The notes beneath the pieces are model-generated. The model had not been told where the DNA came from. It did no database searches and worked only from the letters and a program-made list of their open reading frames with translations. The position numbers and the translations under genes were made by a program. From positions 2,360,514 through 2,424,513 of the forward strand of contig JAEVLN010000014.1 of assembly GCA_018350325.1 (NCBI GenBank): DNA of 64,000 nt, written 5' to 3'. Below are positions 41,434-55,600 of the stretch, one piece after another. Each line of letters opens with the position of its first letter. The first letter of the stretch is position 1. The DNA is from Globodera rostochiensis. Taxonomy: Eukaryota; Nematoda; Chromadorea; Rhabditida; Heteroderidae.

Positions 41434-44400
41434 GACAGCACGCCGGCAGGGAAAACGGCGGTAGAAGACAATGGACAAGAAAGAGGGTGCCAGACATGTT
41501 AAAAATAACGCCCGCGGGCACAACTCCAGATCCGAGTCCGAGCTGTATTGTACACCTCGCGATTGTATTAAATCCCCCCCCTCCCACCCACCACAATCAA
41601 ATAATCTTTTAAATAGTTAATGTAGTTTATTGACACTTTTTTTTGTTGCTAAATCGCATGTTTTTAAATTATGAAAAAGTATAGAGCTTACAGATTTTTG
41701 AGCATGTGAAGCTTAATCAAGAGTGTCAAATCGCCTTAGGCGATGTATTTAATCGATCATTCCCTTCTCCATATGATGTTAAGATGATCCAAAACGGTGT
41801 GGTTATCACAGAAGTATCGACAATATGCAAATGTCCCCCCCCCCAATCGCACAAAATGTAATTCGACAAAAATGCCATCATTGAAAGTCCCCGGCATAAA
41901 ATTGAATGTGAATTGCTGAACCAGTTGTTCCCTCATTGCCCCACAAAATGTTGTTTTTGCCGACAATTCGCGGCTTTTTTGCTCCAGAGAGTGGTGGTGA
42001 GTGGCCTTCACTCATTCAGCCCCCCCCCCCCACAAAACAATTTGTCCCTACCCCCCCCCCTTCTTCAATCCATGCCCTCCCCCCATATGAATCCCTTTCG
42101 TCCGCTTCGACTCCCCCAACAGGTGCACCTCTACCCCCCCCCCCCCCCCCTCCCCCACCCCCACTTCCCTTTCCCCCATTGTTTCGTACCCCCACCAATC
42201 CATCCATGAATGAAATGGACGGAAAAGGTTGGAGGCGGAAGGGAGCTGAATGAATAGCGGTCGGTCTGTCTGTCGGTCATCGGCGGGCGGTTGGTCATTT
42301 TCGGTGATTCTGAAGAGTCCCCCCCCCCTCCCTCCCTTTCATTCGGTTGCCATTGGTGAGGGGCAGGCGGCAGTTACCCTCCCCCCTTCCCGGCTTTTCC
42401 AAGTTGGCCAAATCATATGCAGCCCGACGACCTCCTCGTCAATTTTTCCCACAGCATCACCAATTGACCCGACCGATCAGCTTCACCTCCTCAGCCCACC
42501 CCTCCCCCCGTGTTTGCCAACCTGCTGCCCTCTTCCCGTGCCCATCGCGCTCTTCTTCCCCCCCCCCCTTTTCCCCACTCAATAAACTGACCCCCCCCCC
42601 CTTAACCTTCGGTAAGTCCGTAAGCCTTTGTTTGTTTGGTCAGCGAATATTATTTTGTTGCGGTCGCGGGGGGGGGGGGGGGCTCTCCCGTCTTTTGTGG
42701 GGGTCAGTCAGTGCAGGAACATTGAGCAAATTTAGCGAAGAGTTTGGCCATTGGATTTAAATTTGTCGGTAAGAAGTGGGGGATTAGGGGCAACGAAAGC
42801 CATGGCAAAGGCGGAGGGCTCGCCGAAGAATGAATGTTTAGAGTTTCCGTGCCGAACTCTGTGCTTTTTCTTCCTCCAAATTTCCCCCCCCCCACTTCCA
42901 CCGCCAACTGACACTTCATCTACACCCCCCCCCCTCCCATAATAATTTCGATTTTCGACCTCAATAAGAAAATTGGCTTTCCGGACTTCCCTCCCCCTCC
43001 CCCCGCTCCATTATAATCGCCCTCCCCCAAAAAATAGACTCAATTTCCCCCCCCCCCCCGCCCCGTCCACCCAACTCACCCCGAAAATTCGCTTTTTGCG
43101 CGAAAACCCAAACAATTGATGGGGGAATGAGTGTTCTTTCACACTTGTGCTAATTCCTCTCTCCCCTTCGATTGCCTCCGGCACTCGGGGAAAATCGCAC
43201 CCCCCGGGGATTGGGAGATTCTCCCCATTCCTCAACCCCTCAATCCCTCAATCCCTCAACCTCTCTCTTCTCTCTTTGTAACGATCAAATTCAATCCCAA
43301 AAAGCATCCTCTTTCAACTTTTGATCTTTCCTTCAGTTCTCAACCCCCTAATCACTGTTGGAATCCACCAGCGGTTTGCTCTTCTGACGCTTTTCCAAAG
43401 AGGAAACTTTTCAATGTTGACCTAACGGACGTCTGCCCACCCAAAAGAATGTCATTTGTTTCAAACCCTTTAGGCTTAGCTTCATCCAACTTTTGTTTCT
43501 TCAAGCACATCTCGCTTTACCTTCGAGCCTGTCCATTTCTGTTGTGAATAATGGGACTTAATCAGAGCGATGTGACAGATTCACTCAATGTCCCTCGTAA
43601 ATGCCCCCCTTCTCTGATCGGATCCAGTCCCTCCCTCTTTCCCCCCCCCCTCCCACTCCAATCCCCCCCCCCCAAGCTTCCCCCCTTCATCCTGACGCAC
43701 CCTAACAAACTTCCCTCAAGCTTCCCCCCTCCTCAATTAATCTTTCCCCCTCGGGGTATCTCCCGCCCCTCTCGCCCCCCCCCCCCAGTATGCGCCTCTG
43801 ACATGCTTTTTCCGCGACTCTTTTTTTTCTCAACCACCTTCGCAGGCCCCGAAAAAACTTGTGAGCAATAATTGGTATAATTTGCGCCTTTCCTCACTCA
43901 CACCTGCTGAATCTCCACGCACATTCGTTCCCTCCGATTGGTCCCCTCTAGCAAAGTGCAGCCAGTAACATCTCTTGGCCTAATGCTTCAGTTCGACTGT
44001 TGTCAGCCGACAAGACGAAAAATATAAACGGGTAAGGCCATATTTTAAGTGAATTGACTCTTTCAACAAAATGAATCATCGGAAGCGGGACAAGCGAATC
44101 AGTCAGCAACAGCACCGGAGGGGCCGAATATGCACTGGGAAGCTCAACCTTTTGCTGGGGGGGGGGGAAAGGAGGGTGATTCCCCCCCCCCCCGTTGGGC
44201 AAAGCTTTTTGTTGTGGCTTCATTTCATTCATTCGTTCCCTTTGCCTTTTTTGGCGGATCCTTCCCCGCCCCCGCCTTCAGTTTTTGAGTATTTCTCTAA
44301 AATCCAAAGCTTTCCGTCCATCGGAGAGTGAATGAGTCGGCACCACCACCAGAGTGCAGCCTTCCCCCTCCACATTTCAACCAACAATTCTTCTCAAATT

Positions 44401-47400
44401 GTCCTTATTCGTTGGCACCCGCTACAAATGTTTAATTTTGCAAGTGTCCATTATCCGGGTGGGATACATTCCCTCGGGCGGGGGGGGGCGACGACCTCTC
44501 ACCCGCTAATGAGAGTTGTCCATCCATTTTTAGTGCCAACGATTCTCGACCCCCCTCCCCTCCTCCCCCCCCCCTTTCTCGACCCCCCTCCCCTCCTCCC
44601 CCCCCCTTTCTCGACCCCCCCCCCGACCCCCCGCACTCTCTTTCATCCATTTCTTTTTCTTCTCTTTGTGCATTGGCACCTACTTCCAATCGTAACGTAA
44701 CTTTTACACATTTTCACAACAATCAAATAGATTTGCTCCGGCGATCGGCCAAATCCCCCCCATTATTTCCCCCCCCCCCCCCCCCTCTGATTTATTTTCT
44801 TCGGACCTCCGACGACTTCGCCCGCCCGCTCGAGTAAATCTTAGCGAGAATAGCGAAAGGTTGCCGCCATGTGAGAGCATTTGGGGTTGGCAATCGGCAT
44901 AGAGAAACAGCGAATTGATCGACTTCGATCACCTCTCTCTTGTTAATTATGATCACTGATCACCACCCCATTCCCTCCGGCAACATCCATTCCATCCTCA
45001 TCAATCCGCCTTTATTCTACCTTCTCCGTCTTAATTATTCCTGCCTGATCCGGTCTTTCTTTTCTACAAAAATCTCCCAATCCCCCCCCCCCATTTCTCC
45101 ACAACAATCCCCCCCTCCCCCCCCCCTCCCTCACTTCCCCCCCTTCCCCCCCATTTCTCCACAACAACCCCCCTCCTCCCCTCACCCAACTCCACCCCCT
45201 AGCATCCCACCCACCCAAGTTGCCCGGCAATTACGCAAATGTGTCCCTTCCCCCTCCCACTCTCTGTGATATTCACTCACTTTCCAAGCATTTGTCTCTC
45301 CCGTCACGCCAATTAGAGCAAAATGATCATCAAAAGCTAGATTTTCGGGGATGTTTTCCCCAATGCCCTTTTGACTCCCCCCCTCCCCCCTCCCACCCAA
45401 AGATTGAGGGTCTGATCTGTAATGGGCCTGCCCTTCTGGCCAAATCTTTCCTTCCAAGTCAAGTTGATTTGTCTTCCCCTTTCCCCTCGCGATGTAAACA
45501 AATGTTGTCCTCCAATCTCCGACATCCGCAGGGATTCATTCTCCGGCCGATCAGAGCCCCCCCCCCCCCCCCCCCCTCCCTCTCCCCCCCCCCTTCCCCC
45601 CCTCCCATTCATCATTCCCCCCCCCTCGCCGTTTCTTCTTTCCTTTTCTTGCCCGCCGCAGCCTTTTAGTTGCCTTCCGTATGGAAATGCCACTTTTATT
45701 CGCAAAAGTTTCGATTTGGATCAAAAGGTCCCCTCTTTTCTTCTCCAATCTCCTCCATTTCATCTTCCCGACTTCCAACGCCTTTTCAGCCTCTTTCTCA
45801 GCGGTCGTCTTTATCCCATCCTATCTTTCCCCCCCCCTCCCGCCCCTCCCTCCTCCTCTCTTCATCTCTTCTAAATCACTTCTTCCTTTTTCCTCCTCCC
45901 TCTTCTTCTTCATCTCTTCCGAATCACTTCTTCTTTTCTCCTCTCCACTATCTTTCTTTTTTTCTACACTTCTCCTTCCCTTCTTCATCCCATCCAATTC
46001 CATCTCATCCTCCCTCCTCCGCTTTTGTTTGTAAGTCGGCTTTCTCCCCTCCCCCCCTCTCCATCAGCAGGGAGTGGACAATGGTACTTAACCTGTCCAC
46101 CCCCCCCCCTTCGTCGCCCCGTTGGCTTGGCAAACACAACGGGGAGGCTGAGAAGAACCAGCAGTTCGAAGAACGACATTCTCGGCTAATTATCCCTGGA
46201 AAGCTCAGTCCACAGACCGATCGACTGACTAACTGAGTGAGGAGGGGGGGTGACCATCACAGGCCCCCCAACTCCCCCCCCCCCCCCCAACTCCCCCAAC
46301 TCTGTTCCTCCTCCTCCCGCCCACCCTCTCCGTCCGTTGACGGCTTTGTGGCCACATTTATCTCACAATAATTTCTTTACCTCGGGGCCGAAAGGAGCGC
46401 AAAGAATGGCACAAGTTTTTTGGTTATTCAAATGTAAAAAAAGAAAAACCTGGACATTTCTGATTTTGGAATTAATCCAATTGCCAGTTCATATGTTTTA
46501 GTTTCGGCACTTTCTCTCTGCCAATTTTGTCTTCCTTTGCCCTCCGGCAGTGACAATCGGAAATTGCGCGATTTGCATTATACTCCCCACTCATTTATTG
46601 TATTTGCACTTCGCCAAATTATCCATCCCTTTAGCAGCAAGAGAAGCCTAATTAATCCCTTATGTGAAGTCCAATGTGGTGGTGGCCAATTGGTGAGCTG
46701 AAGGTGGAATTGTGGGGTTTTGAGTCCGTTGCCGGGACACCGTTTGGAGAACGGACAGAAGAACGGCGAGTGGGGGGGGGGGGGGTAATCCTGTAGATGG
46801 GGGGGGGGGCAAAACAGCAATTTCGGGCAGCGGGGGAAGGGGGGAGGGTAGGCTTCTTTCTCTGAATTTTGAGCAGACGGAACTATTTGTGTTATTCCTT
46901 TTTTAAACAAATTTAATGATTTAAATCAATTTGGTTGGTTTGAATCCGCAACCCATCGACCCATTCATTTTATCCGTCCATTAATTATTCCTTTCTTCCA
47001 AATCGAATTTGAACCCCCAATCGGTCGTCTCCCCCCCCCCAGCCGTTGTCTTTCCCATTGTCCCCCCCCCCCGGGGGTTGTTCCATGCCGCCTTAACCCA
47101 CTTCCTCCATTCCAAATGCTCAAGACATTTTTCGACACTTCGATGCCCCCCCCCTCCCTCTCCCGCCTCCCTCCCTAATAGGATGGGAGGGATTCCGTCC
47201 GATTCCCCGCCATTTTTCGGCGACAGTTCCAAACCCCCCCACAGCCAATTTTATTGTGCGCACCTCCCGCCGAATGAGTGACTGACCTTGGCTTGGGGGC
47301 ATCGATGAATCGAAACTCAGCAAAAATTGGGGGGGGGGGGGGGGGTGGAACCGCTCCCTCACAAATCAGCAAATGCGCGATGCGTTCCCTGAGGGACACA

Positions 47401-49677
47401 TTCTCCCAAATCGACTCTCACCGATTTCCATTATCATTAAGCATTCAGATTTTATTGGGGAGGGGGGGGGGAGGGGTCGGTTAACCTCAACTCTGATCAT
47501 CGTCGCTGTTTGGCGACCATTGTCTGTTGTCCCCCCCCCCCTAATTTGCCCAAATTTCCTTCAGGCATAAAGCTCCAAAATGCAAAAAGATGACATTTCC
47601 GATGACCCAATACGACGATAATCCTTTGCCACCTGTCCATTTTGGGGTTTTTGGGTTGGATTAATTTGGTCGAAACCACCACAGATCGCCCAAAGCAAAA
47701 CAATTTGTCAACGAATTGTTTGGGTGATTGTTAAACACAGCAGCGAAGGCATTCTTTGCCCCGCTGATGGGACGGACGGGGATTAGCCTCGATTGGGGGA
47801 GTGGCACCCGCCCTCCCCCCCCCGTCGATCGACGGACGGAAAATCACTCGGTCATTTTGCATCTTCATCCCACTTTCAAATATTGGACATTTTCTCCCCA
47901 TTTACCTCCAAATTTACATCCAACCAACCAATTCATCTGCTGCTGCTTCCAAACTCGTTAAGTCTGATCGGATCTAGCTGATCACCCCCAGCACCTTACC
48001 CCAGCAAATTCTGCTGTTTATTATTCCCTCGCGCGTCAATTGCATCCATTCGCCCGCGGGTGGATCAGTCAGCCATCATCCCCCCCCCGGGGGGTATCCA
48101 TCCTCTGCATTTGCATCTTCCCCCCCCCCCCCCCCCCCCTCTCAATCTCCGTCTCGATCTCCCCCCCCCCTCCCGACCCCGTCCTGCTGCTGTTATTGTT
48201 GTTGTCCGTCCACCCATTCCTTCAACTTCTTCGGAGCTTTCCCCGAGCAACAAGCAATACCGTCGCCCAATTTATGTCCATTAAAAGGTGTCATAATCTT
48301 CCGCCAATCGACTCAAAAGACTTTGAGTGGGCCGACAAAAATGTCGTCGGTCGTAGAAAGGCCAATTATCTTAAGGGGGAGGAAAAGGGATTTCTGCACA
48401 AAAGTGCCATTCGTCAAACTCTGTCAAATCCCACTGACCCCCCCCCCCCCCCCCCGAGGGAGCCCCCCCCCCTCCCCCGAGGGACCCCCCCCCCCCCGAG
48501 GGTGGCCCCCCGAGGGAGGCCCCCTCCCCCGAGGGTGGCCCCCCGAGGGAGGCCCCCTCCCCCGAGGGAGGCCCCTCCCACATGTTGCGTTACGTTCTTC
48601 TCTCCCATTGCCACTTCATTTCCCATCGTCCGTCATCATTCCACCATTATTATTGACGTCGGGCGGGCCCCGCCTTTTTATGACCATCTGCCCCGACGGA
48701 CAGCCGAGCGGGGCAATGCCCTTACCCTTCTTCAGATCACTTTCCCCCCCCCGCCCCTCAGACCTTTCCCCTCTATTCAATCAGATCACTTCCCCCCCCC
48801 CCTCAGATCTTTGCCCCTCTCTTCAATCAGATCACTCCCTCCCTCAGACCCCGGGGCACGTCCGTCTTTCTCCATACGTCCATTGCCCTTCCATTTGCGC
48901 AATAATCCATCCGTTATCACACACTTCAGCCGATCATCAACCACAGATCACTTGAGTCTCTTCCGCCGCAGTCATCATTCCCATCCACCTGGTCAACCAA
49001 ATCAAATGCAACCTGAATCAATTAATCAATCAATCAGTCCAGCTTCTCATTATCCTTTGGCCATTCCCCCCCCCCCCCTCCCAGTATGTGCTTCCCTCCT
49101 GGCAGTTCCACCACTTCCGCTTACTTTTACCCCTCCCCCTCCCCCGTTACCGATCAGATCGATCACTAACCCCCCTCCCCCCCCCCCTCCCCCCCTCCCC
49201 GAGGCGATCATATTCATCCCTCCATCAATCTTCATCCTTTTTGCTGAGACATTCCATCGTCCCTTCCCATCCCTCGTGTTCATCCACCTCCTCTCCCCTC
49301 AAGGGTGCTTATCTCTCTCCCTAAAAATGCCCTTTTACCTTGCCAAATGCCGCCCCTCCCCTCCCTTCCCCTCCGGCGGCCCCATTGCCCTTTCACCAAA
49401 TTATCATTCCCTCAAAGGCAAATGCCCACAAATTGTTTCAAAGTGTTGCCGACCCTCCAAATAACATCGCTCAACAACAAAAAGTGTATTTTGCGCGCCT
49501 ATTTTTTGTCAATTGCTGCATTTATGTATTCCCCTTCAGCCAAATTCTTTCCTCCAACCATTCGCTTTCAGCCGATGTCTTTCCATTTGATCTTTTGCCG
49601 ACGACACTAATTTATTCATTCAAATGTTTTCAACTGATCATCGGTCACTTTCAATGAGTCCAATCACTTCCAATCAC
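41434..49677. other. Poly-C-rich intergenic region, no supported gene
   Basis: Eight kilobases with C tracts of 8-20 nt every few hundred bases, mostly on the plus strand. Long proline-rich ORFs (the longest, 474 codons, at 48040-49464) are read through these tracts, and both other frames have comparable ORFs, so I do not call them genes. The final 500 bp before 49678 probably contain the promoter of the SYG-2-like gene. Confidence 0.6.
48455..48580. repeat. Degenerate CCCGAGGGWGGCCCC tandem repeat
   Basis: Five to six copies of a C-rich unit with GAGGGAGG or GAGGGTGG cores between C tracts. The repeat is partly self-complementary (CCCC against GGG cores), and both strands have open frames through it. 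Confidence 0.75.
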
Positions 49678-52600
49678 ATGGCTTTTGTCGGCCTTCTTCT
49701 AATGGTCCAATCAACCGGTAATTACATCGAATTGTCTTAATTAGCCTGATCGTTTCCCTCTTCAGCAGCCTCCCCCCTCTCAACTCTGTCCTCAGCCTCC
49801 ACCGACTCCGTCCCATCCGATTTGGCAGCCACTTTTCCCCTCCAAACACGTCCATTCTTGACCGAACCCAACGAAGAGCCTTACCTTGTGCGGGAAGGAG
49901 AAAAGGGTCCGGAACTGAACTGCTCAGTGTCCAAGCAGTACCGGGACAGAAGCCGGTACGAGTTGGAATGGACCAAAATTGTGGGTGAGACACCGATGTG
50001 AGTGCATTTTGTGTACATATTTCATCGATTCAATTTGTTTATTGGGTACGCGTTCAGTTTGGTGTCGCGCAACGAACGTTTGTTTGCCTCTTCCGGTGCC
50101 GACGGTTATGCGTTGTCAGACACATTGGCACAGGTAATGTGCCCGCAATCATTTGTAACTTTAATCAGTGCCATTTGTGATGACAGAACGGCGAATACCA
50201 TCTCCGACTGAAAGGCATTCAATTCGCAAGAGACAACGGCCGCTTTTTCTGCGCTCTAATCGACACGGAGACGCGGCAACAAATGCTAAGCGAGCCGGCG
50301 CATGTCGTCGTGTTGGGTGAGTGGACAAATTGGGGGGGGGGGGGCAGCGGGACGCCTCCCAAATAAAAGGGCCAAGCCCGATCAGATCAGGCAGACCCAA
50401 TCCCATCTAAAGAATTCGTCCCTACGGGGGTCTTTCGGGGATCGGCGGATTGCTGGGCACGCAGCGAGCATTTTATTCCCATAATTTTCATAAATTCGTC
50501 GTCATTCTCTGTACCCATCGGACCGTGCCAAATTCAGTCGCATTTCCATTACTTTTCTAATCATCCTCTTCCGCCTTCGCCTCCTCCGATTTCCATTTCA
50601 ACCCCTCGGGGGAAACAAGATTGAGCGGGCGGTCGGATGAGGCACAGAAGGAATTGGATGAGTGACGTTTGTTAGTAAAGAGAAGGTGGGGAAATTGGAA
50701 GGATTGAAAGAAGAAAAGGGATTTTTGGACAGACAATTCTTTCACTTTAAAGAAAGCACGATTAATTAGAGTCTGTTAATTCACCGTTTAAAGGCGCCTA
50801 AGTCCAAAGACCGACCACCAAATTCCAGCAGAATTAGCAACAACATTTTGTTGGTCCCAATGGTCCGTTAGCCTTCAGCAACACCCCCCCCCCCCCCGGG
50901 GCAGATGTGCCCCCCCCCCCTCCTCCCCCCTCCCCTTTGTTCGCAACTTTTACCGCCCAACTTTTGACCATCTGTCCAGTCAAACAGGCCAACCCTACTT
51001 ATCGCCAATTACGTGCCCCCCCCAGCGCCGTTCCACAATGTGTGCCCCCTCCCCTCCCCTCGGGCGAAGTTACCAATGGACTCCCTTTTGGCGGTAATTG
51101 CCCTTCGGGGACGGAATTGGGAAAGAGCGGGGGGGGGGGAATTAGGCTTTGTTGATTTGGTATTTAATTCGAAAAATTCACTTGACGTGATTTTTGCGAA
51201 ACAGGTGGTCAAACCGGCAATGAGATTAGCAGAAGGGGCAATGGTCGCCTCTGATTGATAACATCGAAAGAATGAAACATAAATTTATGAGTCGGGGCGG
51301 GAGGGGGGGGGGGGGGGGTATTTCTTAGATTGGATTTGGGGGGGGGGGTTGGGGATAGGGGGAACAATGATGGATGGGATGGATGGGATATTCGCGTGGG
51401 ATCCCTTTTTATCAGATTATGACGGGGAGCAAAGCCATTTTTGGGGGAAATCGGGTGCTCAGTCCCAACAAATCTCAGAGGCTAAAGGTAAACGAATGGG
51501 AGAGAATTGCAGCATCCCCCGAGGGCAAAATTTGCATAAGTCAAATTCTGTTGAAATTCAATACCCGACGAGAGAATCAATTCTGAAGAGTAAGATTTGC
51601 TTAGAATGTTTGGTTGTTTTCTCCACAAATCCGAATTAGACCCCCCCCCCCCCGGAAAATGGCGGATTTTATCTCCAACGAGGGGTGAGCGTGGGGGGGG
51701 GGGGCTAATCCCGTAATTTGGCACAGGGGGATTAGTGGCACTTTCACCAATGGACGGAAAAAACAATTTGCAAAAAAAGTGGTAAATTATAAATAAAATT
51801 GTAAGAGGTATTTTATAGAGTTCCTTCCATATTTCGTGGAAACGGTGCTTGGATTAAAGAAATTGCCAAACTTTTATCAGTAAATCTCTCTCTCTCTTTC
51901 TCTCTTCCCTCTATCTCTTTCCTCTCACTCTCTCACATCTCTCTCTCTTTCTCTATTTCCCTCTCTCTCTCTCTTTCTCTCTATTTCCCTTTATTCCCTT
52001 ACAATTTATTTGCTGAAAAGATCAAATTGCCAAAAAAAGGGGGCCGCCAAAAAGAAAATGCCGAATGAATTGGTCGGAATTGGTCGGAAATGGGGGGGGG
52101 GGGGGGGCTATTGCCTTTGTTTGTTGAAGAATTATCCTTTCCTTTTCCGCTGTTGGCGAATGGTTTTTGCTCCAAAACCTCCCAATAATTACGACGGCAA
52201 AAGCAAATGAAAATTTGAAAAAAATGAAAAGTTTTGCAACCGAACGAATGTTTTTTTATGCCGCAGTTCCACCCCAAACGCCGCTAATCGCCGCTCAGCC
52301 AACGGAAGCCGCGCGAGAGGGCGAATTTGTTACTGTTCGATGCGAGTCGCAGGACGGCAACCCGCTGCCGCGCTTTCAGTGGCTTTTCGACAATCGGACG
52401 CGCGTGCCGGACACTTGGTTCCACGAACGGCACGAGGGCAGCGGCACGAAGACACGCGCAATCAGCACGTTGCAATGGCACTTGACACGCAGCGACAACG
52501 GCGCCTATTTGACGTGCCAAGTTTGGAACAAAGCACTTAAAGAGGGCGAATTCATCAGCGCGGAGACGAACAGACTCAATGTGAGAGAAGTGACAACAAA

Positions 52601-55600
52601 ATGATTTGTCCCCTTATTCGCAAAACCTGATCAGCAAATTTGGCATATAAATCGGGCAAACAAAACTGACACTTTTTTGTTGGACAGGTTCTGTACGCTC
52701 CGCGGGTAAAAGTTGTGCCGTCAGTGTCCGAACTGAACATCGAGGAAGGCGAGCGGCTTGATCTCAAGTGTACCGCTGACGCGAATCCGCCTGCGGCAAA
52801 CTTTGCGTGGACGCATTTGCCCTCGGGCGAAGTGCACTCCGAGCGGGAGTGGCGAGTGCACGTGCGACGTGCGCATGCGGGCGAATTCCGTTGTACGGCC
52901 ACCAACTCTTTGGACTCGGGCTCTGAACGTATTCGTCTCAACGTGCTCTACGGGCCAACCGTGCACATCCGAACAGCCAACGGAGGGGCCTCGGGGGGCT
53001 CAGTGGTAAGCCCAGTGGAAGGCGAACGGCTAGTGATCGACTGCGAGGCGGACGCCAACCCGAAGGCCGATGCAATCGCATGGACCGGGCCGGGAGGCTT
53101 TCAACGCAACGGGTCACGTCTGGTCATCGAGTCCGTCAACCGGTAGGCATTTTTGATTGGCCAATTACTCTCAATGGATCCATTAATTTAAGGGCCCATG
53201 CGGGCAACTTCACATGCACCGCGTGGAATACGCTGACTTTGTCATCGTTCGTGTCCAAATCGTCCGTCTCCGTCCCCCAGTCGGCCGTCGTTATCCGTGC
53301 CGGTTTTGCCCGCGTACTCGTCGATGTCCGCCGTCGGCCTGGCCCGGCGTCGATCAGTGCCAAACAGACGTCACTTAATGTTGGCGAACCGATCACGCTC
53401 GGCTGTGGCACGGATGGCGATGCAGGCAGTCCGCCGGCACGCTTCCGATGGGCGGGGCCGCCAACGAAGGGAATGTACGAACGGACGGCCACCGAGTGGA
53501 ACCGGGCACAGCTGAAGCTGTCCGATGCACAGCTCGCCCACAACGGCGTCTACCGATGCGTGGCCTTCAACGAGTTGGGCCAGGGCGAGGAGGCCAGCAT
53601 CCGTGTCACGGTAAGCGTCAAACATTCAGAAACTCCTCACTTTTGACTAATTTCAAGGTGGTTGAGCCCGCGCGGATTTCGCGCCCGCCGATGCCTACCA
53701 AAATATTGTCGAATGGGGCGACCGACGTTTCCATTGAATGTGAGGCCCGTGGATTTCCCCGGCCGACCGTTCGTTGGCTGAGGGACGACGTTCAGCTACC
53801 CACAGATTCTTTTGGCCATTGGACGCTGACTGAAAAGACATCCGACCCTTTTCCAGAGTATAAAAAGTTCCGAATTTGTAAATGGACCAATTTAATTTCC
53901 TATTGAAGTTGTCGTCCTGAAGAGAGTTGTGTCCATGCCGTCCTTTCCATTCTCCGATTTGCACATCCGGTCGGCTGGGCGGACAAGGGCAATTACACGT
54001 GTGAAGCGCAAAACTCGCCGACCGCCCAGCCGACGTCCGGCACATCCATTCTCACTGTCATCCATCAACCAATCGTTCTGAACGAACGGTTTGCCGAAGG
54101 AATGGCATTGGCAGCCGCTGAGCCTGGAACTTCCGTACGTTTTGCACAAAAATGATCAGGAATAATCTTTTATCGGGCTTTTTACTCTAGACACGAATTG
54201 TTTGCCGCATTTCTGCAAGACCCGAACCGAAAGTGACGTGGAGTCGAGATGGGCAAGAGATCGGCGCAGATTTTGGAGGCGGCGAGTACAAAAGGCACCT
54301 TTCGAAGGCCCGCGGTTAGTGAATGCCTTTCCCGCATTCCTTTAGGGTGTAATCGTCTCGTCTCCCTTTGTACAGATGCCGTCGACGAGTTCGAGTCGGT
54401 GCTGGAGCTGAGAGAAGTCTCTGAACGACACTTTGGCGTGTTCACTTGCGAGGCGCGGAACGGAGTTGGGGAAAAGGCTTCGGTGGACATTCGACTGCAG
54501 ACGCCAAGTATAAAAGGACGTCTCCAATTGGACTCAGTCGCATTTCTTCTCTCAGGTCGGCCTCAGACGCCCCTCCAAGCGCGTCTACTCCAGTCCGGCC
54601 TCACCTGGCTAATGGTCGGATGGCGCCCCGCCTTCGACGGAGGCGAACGGCAGAATTTTGAGTTGGAGTACCGGATGGTGAACCCGTACAGCGGAAAGGC
54701 GGGCGGAGACGGGCAGACGGACACTTTTGTGTTCACACCCCACAACTGGACGACCATGACTTTCTACGGGGTTATTTTTGCATTCATTGAACAACAACGG
54801 ACAAATGGGACATTAAATTTGACCATTCTGTTGGGGTTCCTCCCTCCCCGAATTTTGTGCCGGTTAATTTAAGTGGAATTTGTTGAAGATTGATGGCGAT
54901 CGGGAGTTTTCCGCTCGGCCGGACACCTATTTGGTGCACAATTTGACCCAACTTCGACCGCAAAGCACCTTTTGGTACCGGGTCCGTGCCCGAAATTCGC
55001 GTGGAATGTCCGATTGGACGGCAATTGCCAACGGGGAAACGGCGGACGCCCGCGAGAGCATGGACATACAGGCACCCGAACAAGCCATGTACTTGGCGGA
55101 CGAGCAGAAGCTAGTAGTTCAGGTGCTTTCAGCAAATTGTGATGGCATTCAAATCGGATTTTAATGGCATTTTCCCTTGAAATTGCAGCCGCTGAGGTAT
55201 TCCCTGTCGCATTGCCTTCTCGTCTATTTGTCGTCCGAAGAGGACGGCCTTTGGCGTTCTCTCGGGTATTTATTTTTTTGTTTTTTGCCCCATTTTGCCC
55301 GCTGATTTTCCCACAATTTGCAGCTGTTTTCCGTTGGCTGAATCCGATGGAATTGTGCACGGCATTTTGGCCGCTGAACGTTTCAAAGTGCGCTACTGCA
55401 TGCTTAATGATCTGACTAAATGTTCGAGCGGACTCAAAATTTTTGGTGGGTTTTATTTTTGGGGGACTCCCCCCCCCCCCCCGACTTTGTCACTTTTATA
55501 TTTATTTATCCGAGCTCTTTGCCCCATTCATTCCCACCAATTGCATTCTCCCACCAATTCTAAAGCAATTAATTAGTTCCATCTGTCTTTGGCTTTAGCA

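Noticed and set aside
45670..46236. 188-codon plus-strand ORF, Ser/Pro/Phe rich
   Set aside because: Follows a T/C-rich tract; composition artefact with no conserved sequence.
48455..48580. Possible CRISPR-like or structured repeat
   Set aside because: Eukaryotic context, no spacers; simple degenerate C-rich tandem repeat.
48040..49464. 474-codon plus-strand ORF
   Set aside because: Very proline/serine rich, read through C tracts; the other frames and the minus strand also have long ORFs here. No domain and no conserved block.
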